Positions 23,693 to 32,994 of a stretch of DNA of 64,000 nt are shown here, piece by piece. Made by a program: the position numbers and the translations under genes. Position 1 is the first letter of the stretch; each line of letters opens with the position of its first letter. The stretch comes from Flavobacterium suncheonense GH29-5 = DSM 17707. GTDB lineage: Bacteria > Bacteroidota > Bacteroidia > Flavobacteriales > Flavobacteriaceae. The stretch covers positions 310,001 to 374,000 of the forward strand of contig NZ_AUCZ01000003.1 in the NCBI RefSeq assembly GCF_000430025.1, in the 5' to 3' direction. The notes under the pieces are model-generated. The model ran no database searches, was not told the origin of the DNA, and was given only the letters and a program-made list of their open reading frames with translations.

Positions 23693-25654
23693 TTAATCCA
23701 CGTTGTCGTGCAGGAAGGAGTTGTTGGAACGCAACTGAATGTCGTCGTTACTGTCCAATCCTAAAGACATGCGCGATTTACTGTTGTCGACAGGAGCGGA
23801 ATTCAGGTCTACTCCCATGCGTTTGTAAGCAGGTTCTCTTTCCAATTCGTTCACGCGGGAAGCGCTGTTGTTGAATTTATAGTTGAACTCTTTCATTTTT
23901 CTTTTGCGCTCTTCGGCTCGCATGCGCAACGTTTCCTCAATGGTCATTTCCACCGGTGAGATTTCGTCGAAGAAAGACTGTGCTGCCGCAGGTGCTTCCT
24001 CTGCTTTTCTCATGGTGATGTCCAGCTCGGGAGCAATTGGCGTTTCTTTTACTTCCGCAACCGGTTTGGACGCTAGCAGTTCGTTTTCTTTTTCCATGTA
24101 ATCGTCTAAAGAATAACGCACCACGCCAGATTCGTTTACTTCGGTTACCGGAACTACCTGAACCGGCTCGTTTACTTTCATCTCGCGGGTTTCTTCGGTT
24201 AAGTCGAACACCATGCGGTCGTCGTTTGTGGAAACGCCACCGTTAGTAAGGTCGAAGGAAAACGAAATCTGCTCCTGAACTTCTCTCACTTCCGGTTTTA
24301 CGATTTCCGCTCCAAATACCTCGATTTCACGAACGTCTTTGATTTCAAATTTCGGCTCTTCTTTTACCGGGGAAACGATTTCAAAGAAAACGTCTAAATT
24401 ATTGATGAATTCAGAAGTCGGAATTAAATCCACTTCCGCTACCGGCTTTTTTTCAACTACTTCTACTTCCTCCTCTAAAGCAAACACGATTTTTTCTTCC
24501 GCTGCCGGCGTCACTTCTGCCACAGGCTCTGGTTTTACTTCCTGAGCGATGGAGGAAAAATCAAAAGAAGGAACCATTGGTTTTTGGGTTAAATCCTGCA
24601 CTAATTTCTGTTCCCCTTCTAAGGTGTGGATAATCTTTTTAGGCTCGGAATTTACGATTTCCGCTTGTTGCTCTACGTTGAAACCGGTTGCGATTACCGT
24701 TACGGAAATAGCATCGCCTAAGGATTCGTCTTCGCCGGCCCCCATGATGATGTTGGCGCTGTAACCTGCTTCGGTCTGGATGTAATCGTTGATTTCACCC
24801 ATTTCGTCCATCGTGATTTCGTTGGTTCCGAAAACGATTAGCAACAATACGTTTTTGGCACCTGTGATTTTATTATCGTTCAGCAGCGGAGAATCTAAAG
24901 CAGCCACGATCGCATCTTTGGCACGGTTTTCACCAGAAGCTGTAGCCGATCCCATGATTGCCGTTCCGCTGTTGGACAACACGGTTTTCGCATCGCGCAA
25001 GTCGATGTTTAAGGCGTAGTGGTTGGTAATTACTTCGGCAATTCCGCGTGATGCTGTTGCCAACACTTCGTCGGCTTTGGAGAATCCGGATTTGAATCCT
25101 AAGTTTCCGTATACTTCTCTTAACTTATTATTGTTGATAACGATTAAAGAATCTACATGTTTACGCAGTTTTTCAACCCCTTGCAACGCCTGCTCGGAAC
25201 GCACTTTTCCTTCAAACTGGAACGGAATGGTTACGATACCTACAGTTAAAATATCGCGTTCCTTTGCCAATTGTGCGATTACCGGAGCAGCACCCGTACC
25301 GGTTCCGCCACCCATACCGGCAGTAATGAAAACCATTTTGGTATTGCTGTCCAGCATTTTTTCGATTTCTTCGATACTTTCCAAAGCCGACTGCTGCCCT
25401 ACTTCCGGGTTGGCGCCTGCACCAAGTCCTTCCGTAAGACCAATCCCCAATTGAATTTTGTTAGGCACCGGACTGTTTTGTAACGCTTGGGAATCGGTGT
25501 TGCAGATTACAAAATCCACACCTACGATTCCTTGTCTAAACATGTGGTTAATGGCATTGCTGCCACCGCCACCTACACCAATAACTTTAATTACATTTGA
25601 CTGGTTTTTAGGCAAATCAAATGAAATACTTCCAAATTCGTTGTTGCTTTCCAT
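23693..25654 (-). CDS. ftsZ: Cell division protein FtsZ
   Basis: A 653-residue tubulin-like GTPase that forms the division ring. The GTP-binding signature GGGTGTG is at residues 115-121, after the VIGVGGGGSNAINHM start; the T7 loop region and the globular core end near residue 335 (VIATGFNVEQQ). The remaining ~315 residues form a very long acidic, Val/Glu/Pro-rich linker, nearly twice the usual total length of the protein, closing with a short conserved tail (MGVDLNSAPV ... LHDNVD). Long linkers are typical of flavobacterial FtsZ. It follows ftsA by 12 bases and ends the dcw run. Confidence 0.98.
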   Translation of the reverse strand: MESNNEFGSISFDLPKNQSNVIKVIGVGGGGSNAINHMFRQGIVGVDFVICNTDSQALQNSPVPNKIQLGIGLTEGLGAGANPEVGQQSALESIEEIEKMLDSNTKMVFITAGMGGGTGTGAAPVIAQLAKERDILTVGIVTIPFQFEGKVRSEQALQGVEKLRKHVDSLIVINNNKLREVYGNLGFKSGFSKADEVLATASRGIAEVITNHYALNIDLRDAKTVLSNSGTAIMGSATASGENRAKDAIVAALDSPLLNDNKITGAKNVLLLIVFGTNEITMDEMGEINDYIQTEAGYSANIIMGAGEDESLGDAISVTVIATGFNVEQQAEIVNSEPKKIIHTLEGEQKLVQDLTQKPMVPSFDFSSIAQEVKPEPVAEVTPAAEEKIVFALEEEVEVVEKKPVAEVDLIPTSEFINNLDVFFEIVSPVKEEPKFEIKDVREIEVFGAEIVKPEVREVQEQISFSFDLTNGGVSTNDDRMVFDLTEETREMKVNEPVQVVPVTEVNESGVVRYSLDDYMEKENELLASKPVAEVKETPIAPELDITMRKAEEAPAAAQSFFDEISPVEMTIEETLRMRAEERKRKMKEFNYKFNNSASRVNELEREPAYKRMGVDLNSAPVDNSKSRMSLGLDSNDDIQLRSNNSFLHDNVD

Positions 25655-25666
25655 ACTGTATCGGTT

Positions 25667-27064
25667 TTATTCTGCGTTATCTAAAAATTCTTTAATCTTG
25701 TCTATATATTTGTCAAAAAAGCCCCGTTTGATCTTATCTCCCGTGGATTCCATTTCAACCGGAGGTCTTTTGGTTTCCGCTTTGGACTGTTCAGTAAGCT
25801 GTTCTTCCTGAGTTTCCTCCTCAACATTCTGAATTACCGGCGGCTTGATTTCAATTTTCGGCTCCGGCTGTTTCATTTCTACCAACGGCGTGGCACTCTT
25901 GGTATTGTTTCGGATGCTGTTCATTACCAAACCAACGGCTGTAGCATACAACGGACTTGAGATTTCCTCATCGGAATTACCCGCTAAATGTTCGTTCGGA
26001 TAACCGATTCTGGTGTCCATTCCGGTAATGTATTCCACCAATTGTTTGATATGTTTTAACTGCGAACCACCCCCGGTTAATACAATTCCCGCGATCAACT
26101 TTTTACGCGGATCTTCGTGTCCGTAGGCTTTGATTTCCGCAAAAACCTGTTCGATGATTTCCACCACGCGCGCGTGAATGATTTTCGAAAGGTTCTTTAA
26201 CGAGATTTCTTTAGGCTCACGCCCTCTTAACCCCGGAATCGAAACGATTTCGTTGTCTTTATTTTCACCCGGCCAGGCCGAACCGAATTTCACTTTTAAC
26301 AATTCTGCCTGTTTCTCGATAATCGAACAACCTTCTTTGATGTCTTCCGTAATCACGTTTCCGCCGAAAGGCACCACTGCGGTGTGACGGATGATGCCGT
26401 CTTTGAAAATAGCCAAATCCGTGGTTCCGCCTCCGATATCAATCAACGCTACTCCGGCTTCTTTTTCTTCCTGACTTAACACCGCATCGGCTGAAGCTAA
26501 CGGCTCTAAGGTTAAGCCTGACAAATCCAATCCTGCACTTTTAATGCAACGGCCAACGTTTCTGATGGACGAAGCCTGCCCTACTACCACGTGGAAACTG
26601 GCCTCCAAACGTCCTCCGTACATTCCGATCGGTTCTTTGATTTCGGATTGTCCGTCGATTTTGAATTCCTGCGGTAACACGTGGATGATTTCCTCACCCG
26701 GCAACATGGCCAGTTTGTGTACCTGGTTGATCAGCATGTCGATATCGGCATCGCCAATCACTTCTTCCGGATTCGGACGACTGATGTAATCGCTGTGCTG
26801 AATGCTGCGGATGTGCTGACCGGCGATTCCCACCACCACATCGTTAATTTTATATCCGGAATCCGCTTCGGCTTCAATAATTGCCTGCTGAATCGACTGG
26901 ATAGTTTGTGTAATATTGTTTACCACACCGCGTGCCACACCAAGGCTTTTGGACTTGCCAACGCCTAAAATCTCCAATTTTCCGTACTCATTTTTCTTGC
27001 CGATCATCGCCACGATTTTCGTGGTTCCGATATCTAATCCTACTGCAATACTGTCTTTTTCCAT
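25667..27064 (-). CDS. ftsA: Cell division protein FtsA
   Basis: A 465-residue actin-like ATPase that tethers FtsZ to the membrane. Visible are the phosphate-1 motif GLDIGTTKIVAMIGKK, the 1C domain (ILGVGKSKSLGVARGVV), phosphate-2 VALIDIGGGTTDLAIF and the adenosine motif GIVLTGGGSQLKHI. The C-terminus ends in a charged, probably amphipathic segment (GFFDKYIDKIKEFLD) after a Pro/Glu linker. Start at 27064 (MEKDSIAVG) is preferred; the open frame runs further into the ftsQ end. It is 7 bases downstream of ftsQ and 12 upstream of ftsZ. Confidence 0.97.
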   Translation of the reverse strand: MEKDSIAVGLDIGTTKIVAMIGKKNEYGKLEILGVGKSKSLGVARGVVNNITQTIQSIQQAIIEAEADSGYKINDVVVGIAGQHIRSIQHSDYISRPNPEEVIGDADIDMLINQVHKLAMLPGEEIIHVLPQEFKIDGQSEIKEPIGMYGGRLEASFHVVVGQASSIRNVGRCIKSAGLDLSGLTLEPLASADAVLSQEEKEAGVALIDIGGGTTDLAIFKDGIIRHTAVVPFGGNVITEDIKEGCSIIEKQAELLKVKFGSAWPGENKDNEIVSIPGLRGREPKEISLKNLSKIIHARVVEIIEQVFAEIKAYGHEDPRKKLIAGIVLTGGGSQLKHIKQLVEYITGMDTRIGYPNEHLAGNSDEEISSPLYATAVGLVMNSIRNNTKSATPLVEMKQPEPKIEIKPPVIQNVEEETQEEQLTEQSKAETKRPPVEMESTGDKIKRGFFDKYIDKIKEFLDNAE

Positions 27065-27071
27065 TTTCCTG

Positions 27072-27794
27072 CTATTTGGTGCACACAACCTGTTGTGTAA
27101 ACTTCAAATTAATCAACTTATATTCCCCTATCAGGGTATCTTTCAAAGCGTGTTGATAAAAGGCTTTGTAATTGTTAAACTTTTTATCCGCATTGATGCT
27201 TTTTCCGAAAAGAATCCGATAATCGTAATTCCTGTTCGTCATAATCATGCTTCCCGTTGGCAAAATCTGTACGCCTGTAATGTTTTTTTTAAGGAAATCA
27301 TCGTCGTGAATTTTCCTGAAAATTTCCACCAATCCCGCTTTATTTTCGTCATTCACCTCACCGGACAAAAGAGGCACGCGCGCGGTATAGGTTTCCGATA
27401 ACGGCATTTCTTCTCCTTGATAGTCAATGTAATACGAACCTTTTTCGTTGCTAACTCTTGCGATTGGGGTCTTCTGTGTAACGAGTGCTTTTAGGGTTCC
27501 GTCTATTGTGGCATATACCTCGACTTTTTCGATCATTTTGTTACTGTCGAGAGTATGCTCCAAACTATTCAAATCTAATTTATCTTTTCGTATCGTGGAA
27601 GCGCCGTTAAAATTTTGTATTAACAAGTTATTAACCGTTTCATGGGTTATAAACGGGTTGTTTTCGCCGGTAAATGCAACATCGGTTTTTACAATTTTTC
27701 GGGTTCCGTTTCGCTTCGAGGAAAACGAATACAGAAAAATCATGACGCCGAGCATCAGAACCAAACGCACATCTGTCCATTTAATTTTCCTCAT
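27072..27794 (-). CDS. ftsQ: Cell division protein FtsQ/DivIB
   Basis: A 240-residue single-pass membrane protein. A short cytoplasmic N-terminus and one helix (VRLVLMLGVMIFLYSF, about 8-24) precede a POTRA-like and beta domain (VAFTGENNPFITHETVNNLLIQN; IEKVEVYATIDGTLKALVTQKTPIARV; YYIDYQGEEMPLSETY). It links periplasmic peptidoglycan synthesis to the divisome with FtsL. Its start overlaps the murC stop by 4 bases. Sequence conservation is low in this family, so position in the dcw cluster adds weight to the call. Confidence 0.93.
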   Translation of the reverse strand: MRKIKWTDVRLVLMLGVMIFLYSFSSKRNGTRKIVKTDVAFTGENNPFITHETVNNLLIQNFNGASTIRKDKLDLNSLEHTLDSNKMIEKVEVYATIDGTLKALVTQKTPIARVSNEKGSYYIDYQGEEMPLSETYTARVPLLSGEVNDENKAGLVEIFRKIHDDDFLKKNITGVQILPTGSMIMTNRNYDYRILFGKSINADKKFNNYKAFYQHALKDTLIGEYKLINLKFTQQVVCTK

Positions 27795-29137
27795 TTTTCC
27801 AACGCTTTTTTAATATCCTGAACCATTTCGCCTACGTCGCCGGCACCAATCGTTACAATTACCGGAGCATCAGCACTTTGCAGTAACGAAATCAATTCCG
27901 GTTTCTGTACCAATCGCTTGTTTTTATTATCTATTTTATCCAACAGCCAGCTCGAAGTAATGCCTTCCATCGGCAATTCTCTGGCCGGGTAAATTTCCAT
28001 CAGAAAAACTTCGTCGAATTGCGATAAACTTTTGGCAAAATCATCGGCAAAATCGCGGGTTCTGCTGAACAAATGCGGCTGAAACACCGCCAAAACCTTC
28101 TTCCCCGGATACAATTCCCTAACAGCCTGATGCACCGCATTAATTTCCGTTGGATGGTGCGCGTAATCGTCGATGTATACCAACTCCGGCTTGCGGATCT
28201 GGAACGAAAAACGGCGGCGTACACCTTTAAACGTTAAAAAAGCCTTGGCAATCGCGTCCGTTGGGGTACCAAATGTTTTTGCCATCGCCAAAGCTAACAA
28301 CGCATTAGTCAGGTTATGTCTGCCCGGCAGACCAAATTTCAAATTTGTTATTGTTTCGGTCGGTGTTTCCACATCGAAAACGTACCAACCGTCTTCTATT
28401 TTGATATTTTTCGCAACGAATTGCGAATCGTCGTTTACTCCCACCGTAATGGCTTCAATCGGCAAACCGTTTGTGACGAATAACTTCGTTTTGTCTTCCA
28501 CTTTGTTGGCGAATTCGATAAACGATGCTTCAATGGAAGCTTTGTCGCCGTAGATGTCCAAATGATCGGCGTCCATTGATGTTACACACGCGATATTCGG
28601 ATGCAAATGCAAAAAAGAACGATCGAATTCATCGGCTTCGACTACGGTAACCGTTTTTCCGTTTCCGATTAGGTTAGAGTTGTAATTTTCTACGATTCCG
28701 CCTAAAAAGGAGGTGACATCGGCGCCGCTTTCGTATAAAACATGTCCTAAAATACTGGACGTGGTTGTCTTTCCATGTGTTCCGGCTACAGCAAAACAAA
28801 ACGTGTCTTTGGTGATGATTCCCAACACTTCGGCGCGTTTTTTCACTACAAAACCATTATCAAGGAAATAATTCCATTCTGCATGTTGTTTCGGAATGGC
28901 CGGCGTAATCACCACCAGCGTATTTCCTTTGTTTAAATAGTCCTGACCAATTAACGCAACATTGTCTTCAAAATGAATCTGAATCCCTTCCTGCTCCAGT
29001 TCTTCGGTTAAATGCGTAGGCGTTTTATCGTAACCGGTAACATTTTTTCCGATGAATTTAAAATACCGCGCCAAAGCACTCATTCCGATGCCTCCGATTC
29101 CGATGAAATAGACGTTTTGTATTTGGTTTAGGTTCAT
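27791..29137 (-). CDS. murC: UDP-N-acetylmuramate--L-alanine ligase
   Basis: A 448-residue cytoplasmic Mur ligase adding L-Ala to UDP-MurNAc, the first peptide step of peptidoglycan precursor synthesis. The N-terminal domain opens with VYFIGIGGIGMSALARYF; the ATP loop is AGTHGKTTTSS; the central region has VVEADEFDRSFLHL and VTSMDADHLDIYGD; the C-terminal domain has YIDDYAHHPTEI and AVFQPHLFSRTRDF. Length is normal. It lies 22 bases after murG and overlaps ftsQ. Confidence 0.98.
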   Translation of the reverse strand: MNLNQIQNVYFIGIGGIGMSALARYFKFIGKNVTGYDKTPTHLTEELEQEGIQIHFEDNVALIGQDYLNKGNTLVVITPAIPKQHAEWNYFLDNGFVVKKRAEVLGIITKDTFCFAVAGTHGKTTTSSILGHVLYESGADVTSFLGGIVENYNSNLIGNGKTVTVVEADEFDRSFLHLHPNIACVTSMDADHLDIYGDKASIEASFIEFANKVEDKTKLFVTNGLPIEAITVGVNDDSQFVAKNIKIEDGWYVFDVETPTETITNLKFGLPGRHNLTNALLALAMAKTFGTPTDAIAKAFLTFKGVRRRFSFQIRKPELVYIDDYAHHPTEINAVHQAVRELYPGKKVLAVFQPHLFSRTRDFADDFAKSLSQFDEVFLMEIYPARELPMEGITSSWLLDKIDNKNKRLVQKPELISLLQSADAPVIVTIGAGDVGEMVQDIKKALEK

Positions 29138-29159
29138 TCTTTTTACTTTTTAAGACTGA

Positions 29160-30254
29160 TTACTTGATCAGTTTTACAATCTCATCAACTATATCTTTTG
29201 TCGCGTTGGGCAAGGCCAACTGTTTTATGTTTGCACTCAATTGGTTTTGTTTTTCTTCGTTGGAAATCAAATCCTGAAAAACGGTTTCAAACTGTGTGTC
29301 CAATTCGGATTCTTTTAGCAAAAGGGCGCCGTTTTTATCGACGATGGCTTTTGCGTTTTTGGTCTGATGATCTTCCGCAACATTCGGCGACGGAATAAAA
29401 ATCACCGGTTTTCCGACGATGCACAATTCAGAAACGGATGATGCTCCGGAGCGGGAAATTACCACATCTGCAGCAGCGTATACCAAATCCATTCGGTCAA
29501 TAAAGGACAACACTTGTACGTTTTCTTTATCGTTGAAATGTTTATACTCTTCAAAATATAATTTTCCGCATTGCCAGATAACCTGAACGTTTTGCGATAA
29601 CAAAAAATCCAGTTCTTTAGCGATTAACTGATTGATTCTTCTCGCCCCTAAACTTCCGCCTAAAACTAATAGTGTTTTTTTGGAAGGATTCAGTTTGAAA
29701 TAGTCAACAGCTTCATTTCTTTTATCGCCTACCGAAATCAAATCCTGACGGACTGGGTTTCCGGTTAAAATCATGTTTTCCTTCGGAAAGAAACGCTCTA
29801 AATTTTCGTAGGCCACACAAATTTTATTAGCCTTTTTGCTTAACAGTTTATTAGTGATGCCCGGATAAGAATTCTGCTCCTGAATAACCGTTGGCGTTCC
29901 CATCATCGAAGCCACTTTTAAAACGGCACCGCTGGCAAATCCACCGGTTCCAATAACCACATCCGGTTTAAAACTTCTCAAAATTCCGAATGATTTGGCT
30001 AAACTTGAAATCAGTTTCAACGGAAACATGGCGTTCTGTAACGTTAGCTTTCGCTGAATTCCCGCAATCCACAATCCTTTGATCGGGTAACCAGCCTGGG
30101 GAACTTTCTGCATTTCCATCTTGTCGCTGGCGCCCACAAAAAGAATATCCGCTTTCGGAAAACGACTTTTCAGTTCGTTCGCAATGGCCACCGCCGGGTA
30201 AATATGCCCTCCGGTACCACCTCCGCTGATTATGAATTTTGGATTGTCTTTCAT
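29160..30254 (-). CDS. murG: UDP-N-acetylglucosamine--lipid I GlcNAc transferase
   Basis: A 364-residue GT-B glycosyltransferase acting at the inner face of the cytoplasmic membrane to turn lipid I into lipid II. Motifs: [17 protein letters not shown] at the start, the hydrophobic membrane-contact patch, [42 protein letters not shown], and [33 protein letters not shown] in the C-terminal nucleotide-sugar site. It is 47 bases downstream of ftsW; that gap holds a heptamer array. Confidence 0.98.
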   Translation of the reverse strand: MKDNPKFIISGGGTGGHIYPAVAIANELKSRFPKADILFVGASDKMEMQKVPQAGYPIKGLWIAGIQRKLTLQNAMFPLKLISSLAKSFGILRSFKPDVVIGTGGFASGAVLKVASMMGTPTVIQEQNSYPGITNKLLSKKANKICVAYENLERFFPKENMILTGNPVRQDLISVGDKRNEAVDYFKLNPSKKTLLVLGGSLGARRINQLIAKELDFLLSQNVQVIWQCGKLYFEEYKHFNDKENVQVLSFIDRMDLVYAAADVVISRSGASSVSELCIVGKPVIFIPSPNVAEDHQTKNAKAIVDKNGALLLKESELDTQFETVFQDLISNEEKQNQLSANIKQLALPNATKDIVDEIVKLIK

Positions 30255-30273
30255 TTCTTTAACTTAATTCTTA

Positions 30274-30308
30274 TCTCTTTTCACTTCTCACTTTTCACTT
30301 CTCACTTC
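30274..30308. repeat. Heptamer array at the ftsW-murG junction
   Basis: Read on the minus strand, five head-to-tail heptamers (GAAGTGA, GAAGTGA, AAAGTGA, GAAGTGA, AAAGAGA) run from 30308 to 30274. The first unit contains the last ftsW codon and the TGA stop, so the array begins inside the gene and fills most of the intergenic gap. Confidence 0.85.
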
Positions 30309-31627
30309 CCCAACACCGCATTCATCGGATTATCGGATTCATCTTCTATGGAATACTCTCCGCCTTTTGTGGCTCTTTCGATTATTTCCTCGATATTGTT
30401 ATTTTTTTCAGCCTCCAAGGCCACCTCCCGGTCAATCATGCGCTGCAAAGCTTCGTCTCTTAATCGGGCTTCAGCTTCGATTTCGGCCATCTCTTCATCT
30501 TTCTTGGTTACACTCAGAATGATTCCGATGGAAACACAAGTCATCCAGATGGAAGTTCCCCCGCTACTGATTAACGGCAAGGTCTGTCCGGTCGTCGGCA
30601 ACAATTCCACCGCTACGCCCATATTGATAAGCGCCTGAAAGATGAGCGGGAATCCCAGCCCGACGATCAGCAGTTTTCCAAACAAAGACTGTGCTTTGTG
30701 CGCGGTTACCAGAAACCGAAAGAACAGCATCATGTACAGAAACAAGATACCGATACCGCCTACCAATCCGTATTCTTCAACGATGATGGCGAAGATAAAA
30801 TCCGAAGAGGATTGCGGCAGGAAGTTTTTCTGAACGCTTTTTCCAGGCCCTAAACCGTAAATTCCTCCGGAAGCGATGGCAATTTTGGCATTTTCAATCT
30901 GATACACATCTTCATCGGGTGCATCGGAAGTAAAACGCTCAATACGGCTCATCCAGGTGTCCACACGGCTGGTTAATTTGTTTCCGGGAAACGCTTTGGC
31001 TATCAGAAAAAACAGCAACAGTCCTGCAATCCCGATTCCGATAACGGAAAACAAATACTGCAAACGGTACTTCCCGACAAACACCAGCATACAAACCATA
31101 CTGAACATTAAGGCCGCAGTCGAGAAATTGGCCGGCAAAATTAAGCCAATTATCACAAATACCGGCAGCCATAATTCAAAAGCTGACGATTTAAACGTGT
31201 ATTCTTTGGTTTCGATTTTCGCCAGATAACGCGCCACGTACACCATCAGCACAATAAACGCCAGTGAGGACGGCTGAAAGGTAAATCCGGTAAACGGAAT
31301 CTGTACCCAGCGACTGGCATTTGCTCCACCGATTGTATTTCCTTTAGCCAACGTATACAACAACAGAACAGCCATTATCGGAACCGCTATCCAGGAAAGT
31401 GCTTTAAACTTGTGGTAAGGCAGTCTGTGTATCAGGAACACAATCAGAAATCCTAAGGAAATATGAATTAAGTGTTTGAACAAATAGCCGACAATCGACC
31501 CTTTTCCCACCACGTACACCAAATTGGAACTCGCACTGAAAACCGGCATAAAAGAAAACAGCGCCAGCAACGCCACAAACGCCCAGATGCCTTTATCTCC
31601 TTTTAAATTGTTTAACAGTTGTTTCAT
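30302..31627 (-). CDS. ftsW: FtsW/RodA/SpoVE-family peptidoglycan glycosyltransferase
   Basis: A 441-residue SEDS protein with about ten membrane helices. Typical segments: IHISLGFLIVFLIHRLPYH, NTIGGANASRWVQIPFTGFTFQPSSLAFIVLMVY, the extracellular loop with QIENAKIAIASGGIYGLGPGKSVQKNFLPQSSSDFIFAIIVEEYGLVGG and ALINMGVAVELLPTTGQTLPLISSGGTS. SEDS proteins polymerise glycan strands with a partner PBP, here probably the FtsI in the same operon. The C-terminal ~75 residues form an extra charged cytoplasmic tail. Its end merges with a heptamer array. Confidence 0.96.
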   Translation of the reverse strand: MKQLLNNLKGDKGIWAFVALLALFSFMPVFSASSNLVYVVGKGSIVGYLFKHLIHISLGFLIVFLIHRLPYHKFKALSWIAVPIMAVLLLYTLAKGNTIGGANASRWVQIPFTGFTFQPSSLAFIVLMVYVARYLAKIETKEYTFKSSAFELWLPVFVIIGLILPANFSTAALMFSMVCMLVFVGKYRLQYLFSVIGIGIAGLLLFFLIAKAFPGNKLTSRVDTWMSRIERFTSDAPDEDVYQIENAKIAIASGGIYGLGPGKSVQKNFLPQSSSDFIFAIIVEEYGLVGGIGILFLYMMLFFRFLVTAHKAQSLFGKLLIVGLGFPLIFQALINMGVAVELLPTTGQTLPLISSGGTSIWMTCVSIGIILSVTKKDEEMAEIEAEARLRDEALQRMIDREVALEAEKNNNIEEIIERATKGGEYSIEDESDNPMNAVLGK

Positions 31628-31661
31628 TTTGGTTCTTGTTATCTTGTAATTTCCGTTTCAA

Positions 31662-32993
31662 TTATAAATTCTGAACCGCGTTTTTAAACTGCTTTCCGCG
31701 GTCTTCATAATTTTCGAACAAATCGAAACTGGCACAGGCCGGTGACAATAACACGGTGTCGCCCTTCTCGGCCATGCGCTGTGCTATTTTCACGGCTTCG
31801 GTCATGCTGGTGGTTTCTACCAACGTGTCTACCACATCGCCAAAGGCTTCCACAATTTTAGTATTATCCACCCCTAAGCAGATGATTCCTTTTACTTTTT
31901 CACGCACCAACGGCATTAACTCGCTGTAATCGTTTCCTTTATCCACACCACCTACAATCCAAACGGTTGGCGTAATCATACTGTCCAGAGCAAAAAAAGT
32001 AGCGTTTACGTTCGTGGCTTTGGAATCGTTGATATACTGAACGTTCTGAATTTTCAACACCTTTTCCAAGCGGTGCTCTACCCCTTGAAAGTTCGACAAA
32101 CTCTCACGAATGGTTTCTTTCCGGATACGCATTAACTGCGCCACGGTGGTAGCCGCCATTGCGTTTTTCACATTGTGTTTTCCTTGTAATGATAGTTCGT
32201 TGATTGGCATGGTAAATTCTTCGTTATTGATAATTATGTTGATGTTGTCGTTTTTTACAAAAGCTCCTTCTTTCAGTTCCTTGGTTAAGGAAAAAGGAAT
32301 TTTCTTGGCTCGTATGGTGTTTTCGGATAACCATTTCACTATGGCAGGATCGTCGTCGTCGTAAATGAAATAGTCGTCTTCAGTTTGATTTTTGGTAATC
32401 CGGAACTTGGCAGCGATGTACAAATTGTAATCGTAATTATAACGATCCAGGTGATCCGGGCTGATGTTCGTCATGACGGCAATGTGCGGACGATACTCCT
32501 CAATTCCGTCCAGCTGAAAACTGCTCAGTTCCAGAACATACGCTTCGTATTTGTTTTCCGCAATCTGCCAGGCGTAACTTTTACCGATATTACCGGCAAT
32601 TCCAACATTCATTCCGCCTTGTTTCAGCAAATGGTGCGTTAGCATTGTGGTGGTCGTTTTACCGTTGCTTCCGGTGATCCCGATGGTTGCGGCTTCGGTA
32701 AACTGACTGGCAAATTCGATTTCGGAAATGATCGGAACATTATTTTTTTTCAGCTGCTTCACGATGTTGGATTTATCGGGAATTCCCGGACTTTTCATCA
32801 CCACATCGGCATTCAGTATTAATTCTTCTGTATGTTGTTTTTCTTCCCAAGGAATCTGATTTAAAATCAAAACTTCCTTGTAGTTATTTTTAATCTCTCC
32901 AAAATCGGACACAAACACTTCGTACCCCTTTTTCTTTCCTAGGATCGCGGTGCCTACGCCGCTTTCTCCTCCACCTAAAACTACCAGTCTCAT
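31662..32993 (-). CDS. murD: UDP-N-acetylmuramoyl-L-alanine--D-glutamate ligase
   Basis: A 443-residue Mur ligase adding D-Glu to UDP-MurNAc-L-Ala in the cytoplasm. Start VVLGGGESGVGTAILGKKKG, ATP loop GITGSNGKTTTTMLTHHLL, VLELSSFQLDGI and TNISPDHLDRYN in the central domain, and the C-terminal YINDSKATNVNATFFALDS and LLSPACASFDLFENYEDRG. Length is standard. Only one base separates it from mraY upstream. Confidence 0.98.
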   Translation of the reverse strand: MRLVVLGGGESGVGTAILGKKKGYEVFVSDFGEIKNNYKEVLILNQIPWEEKQHTEELILNADVVMKSPGIPDKSNIVKQLKKNNVPIISEIEFASQFTEAATIGITGSNGKTTTTMLTHHLLKQGGMNVGIAGNIGKSYAWQIAENKYEAYVLELSSFQLDGIEEYRPHIAVMTNISPDHLDRYNYDYNLYIAAKFRITKNQTEDDYFIYDDDDPAIVKWLSENTIRAKKIPFSLTKELKEGAFVKNDNINIIINNEEFTMPINELSLQGKHNVKNAMAATTVAQLMRIRKETIRESLSNFQGVEHRLEKVLKIQNVQYINDSKATNVNATFFALDSMITPTVWIVGGVDKGNDYSELMPLVREKVKGIICLGVDNTKIVEAFGDVVDTLVETTSMTEAVKIAQRMAEKGDTVLLSPACASFDLFENYEDRGKQFKNAVQNL

Positions 32994-32994
32994 A

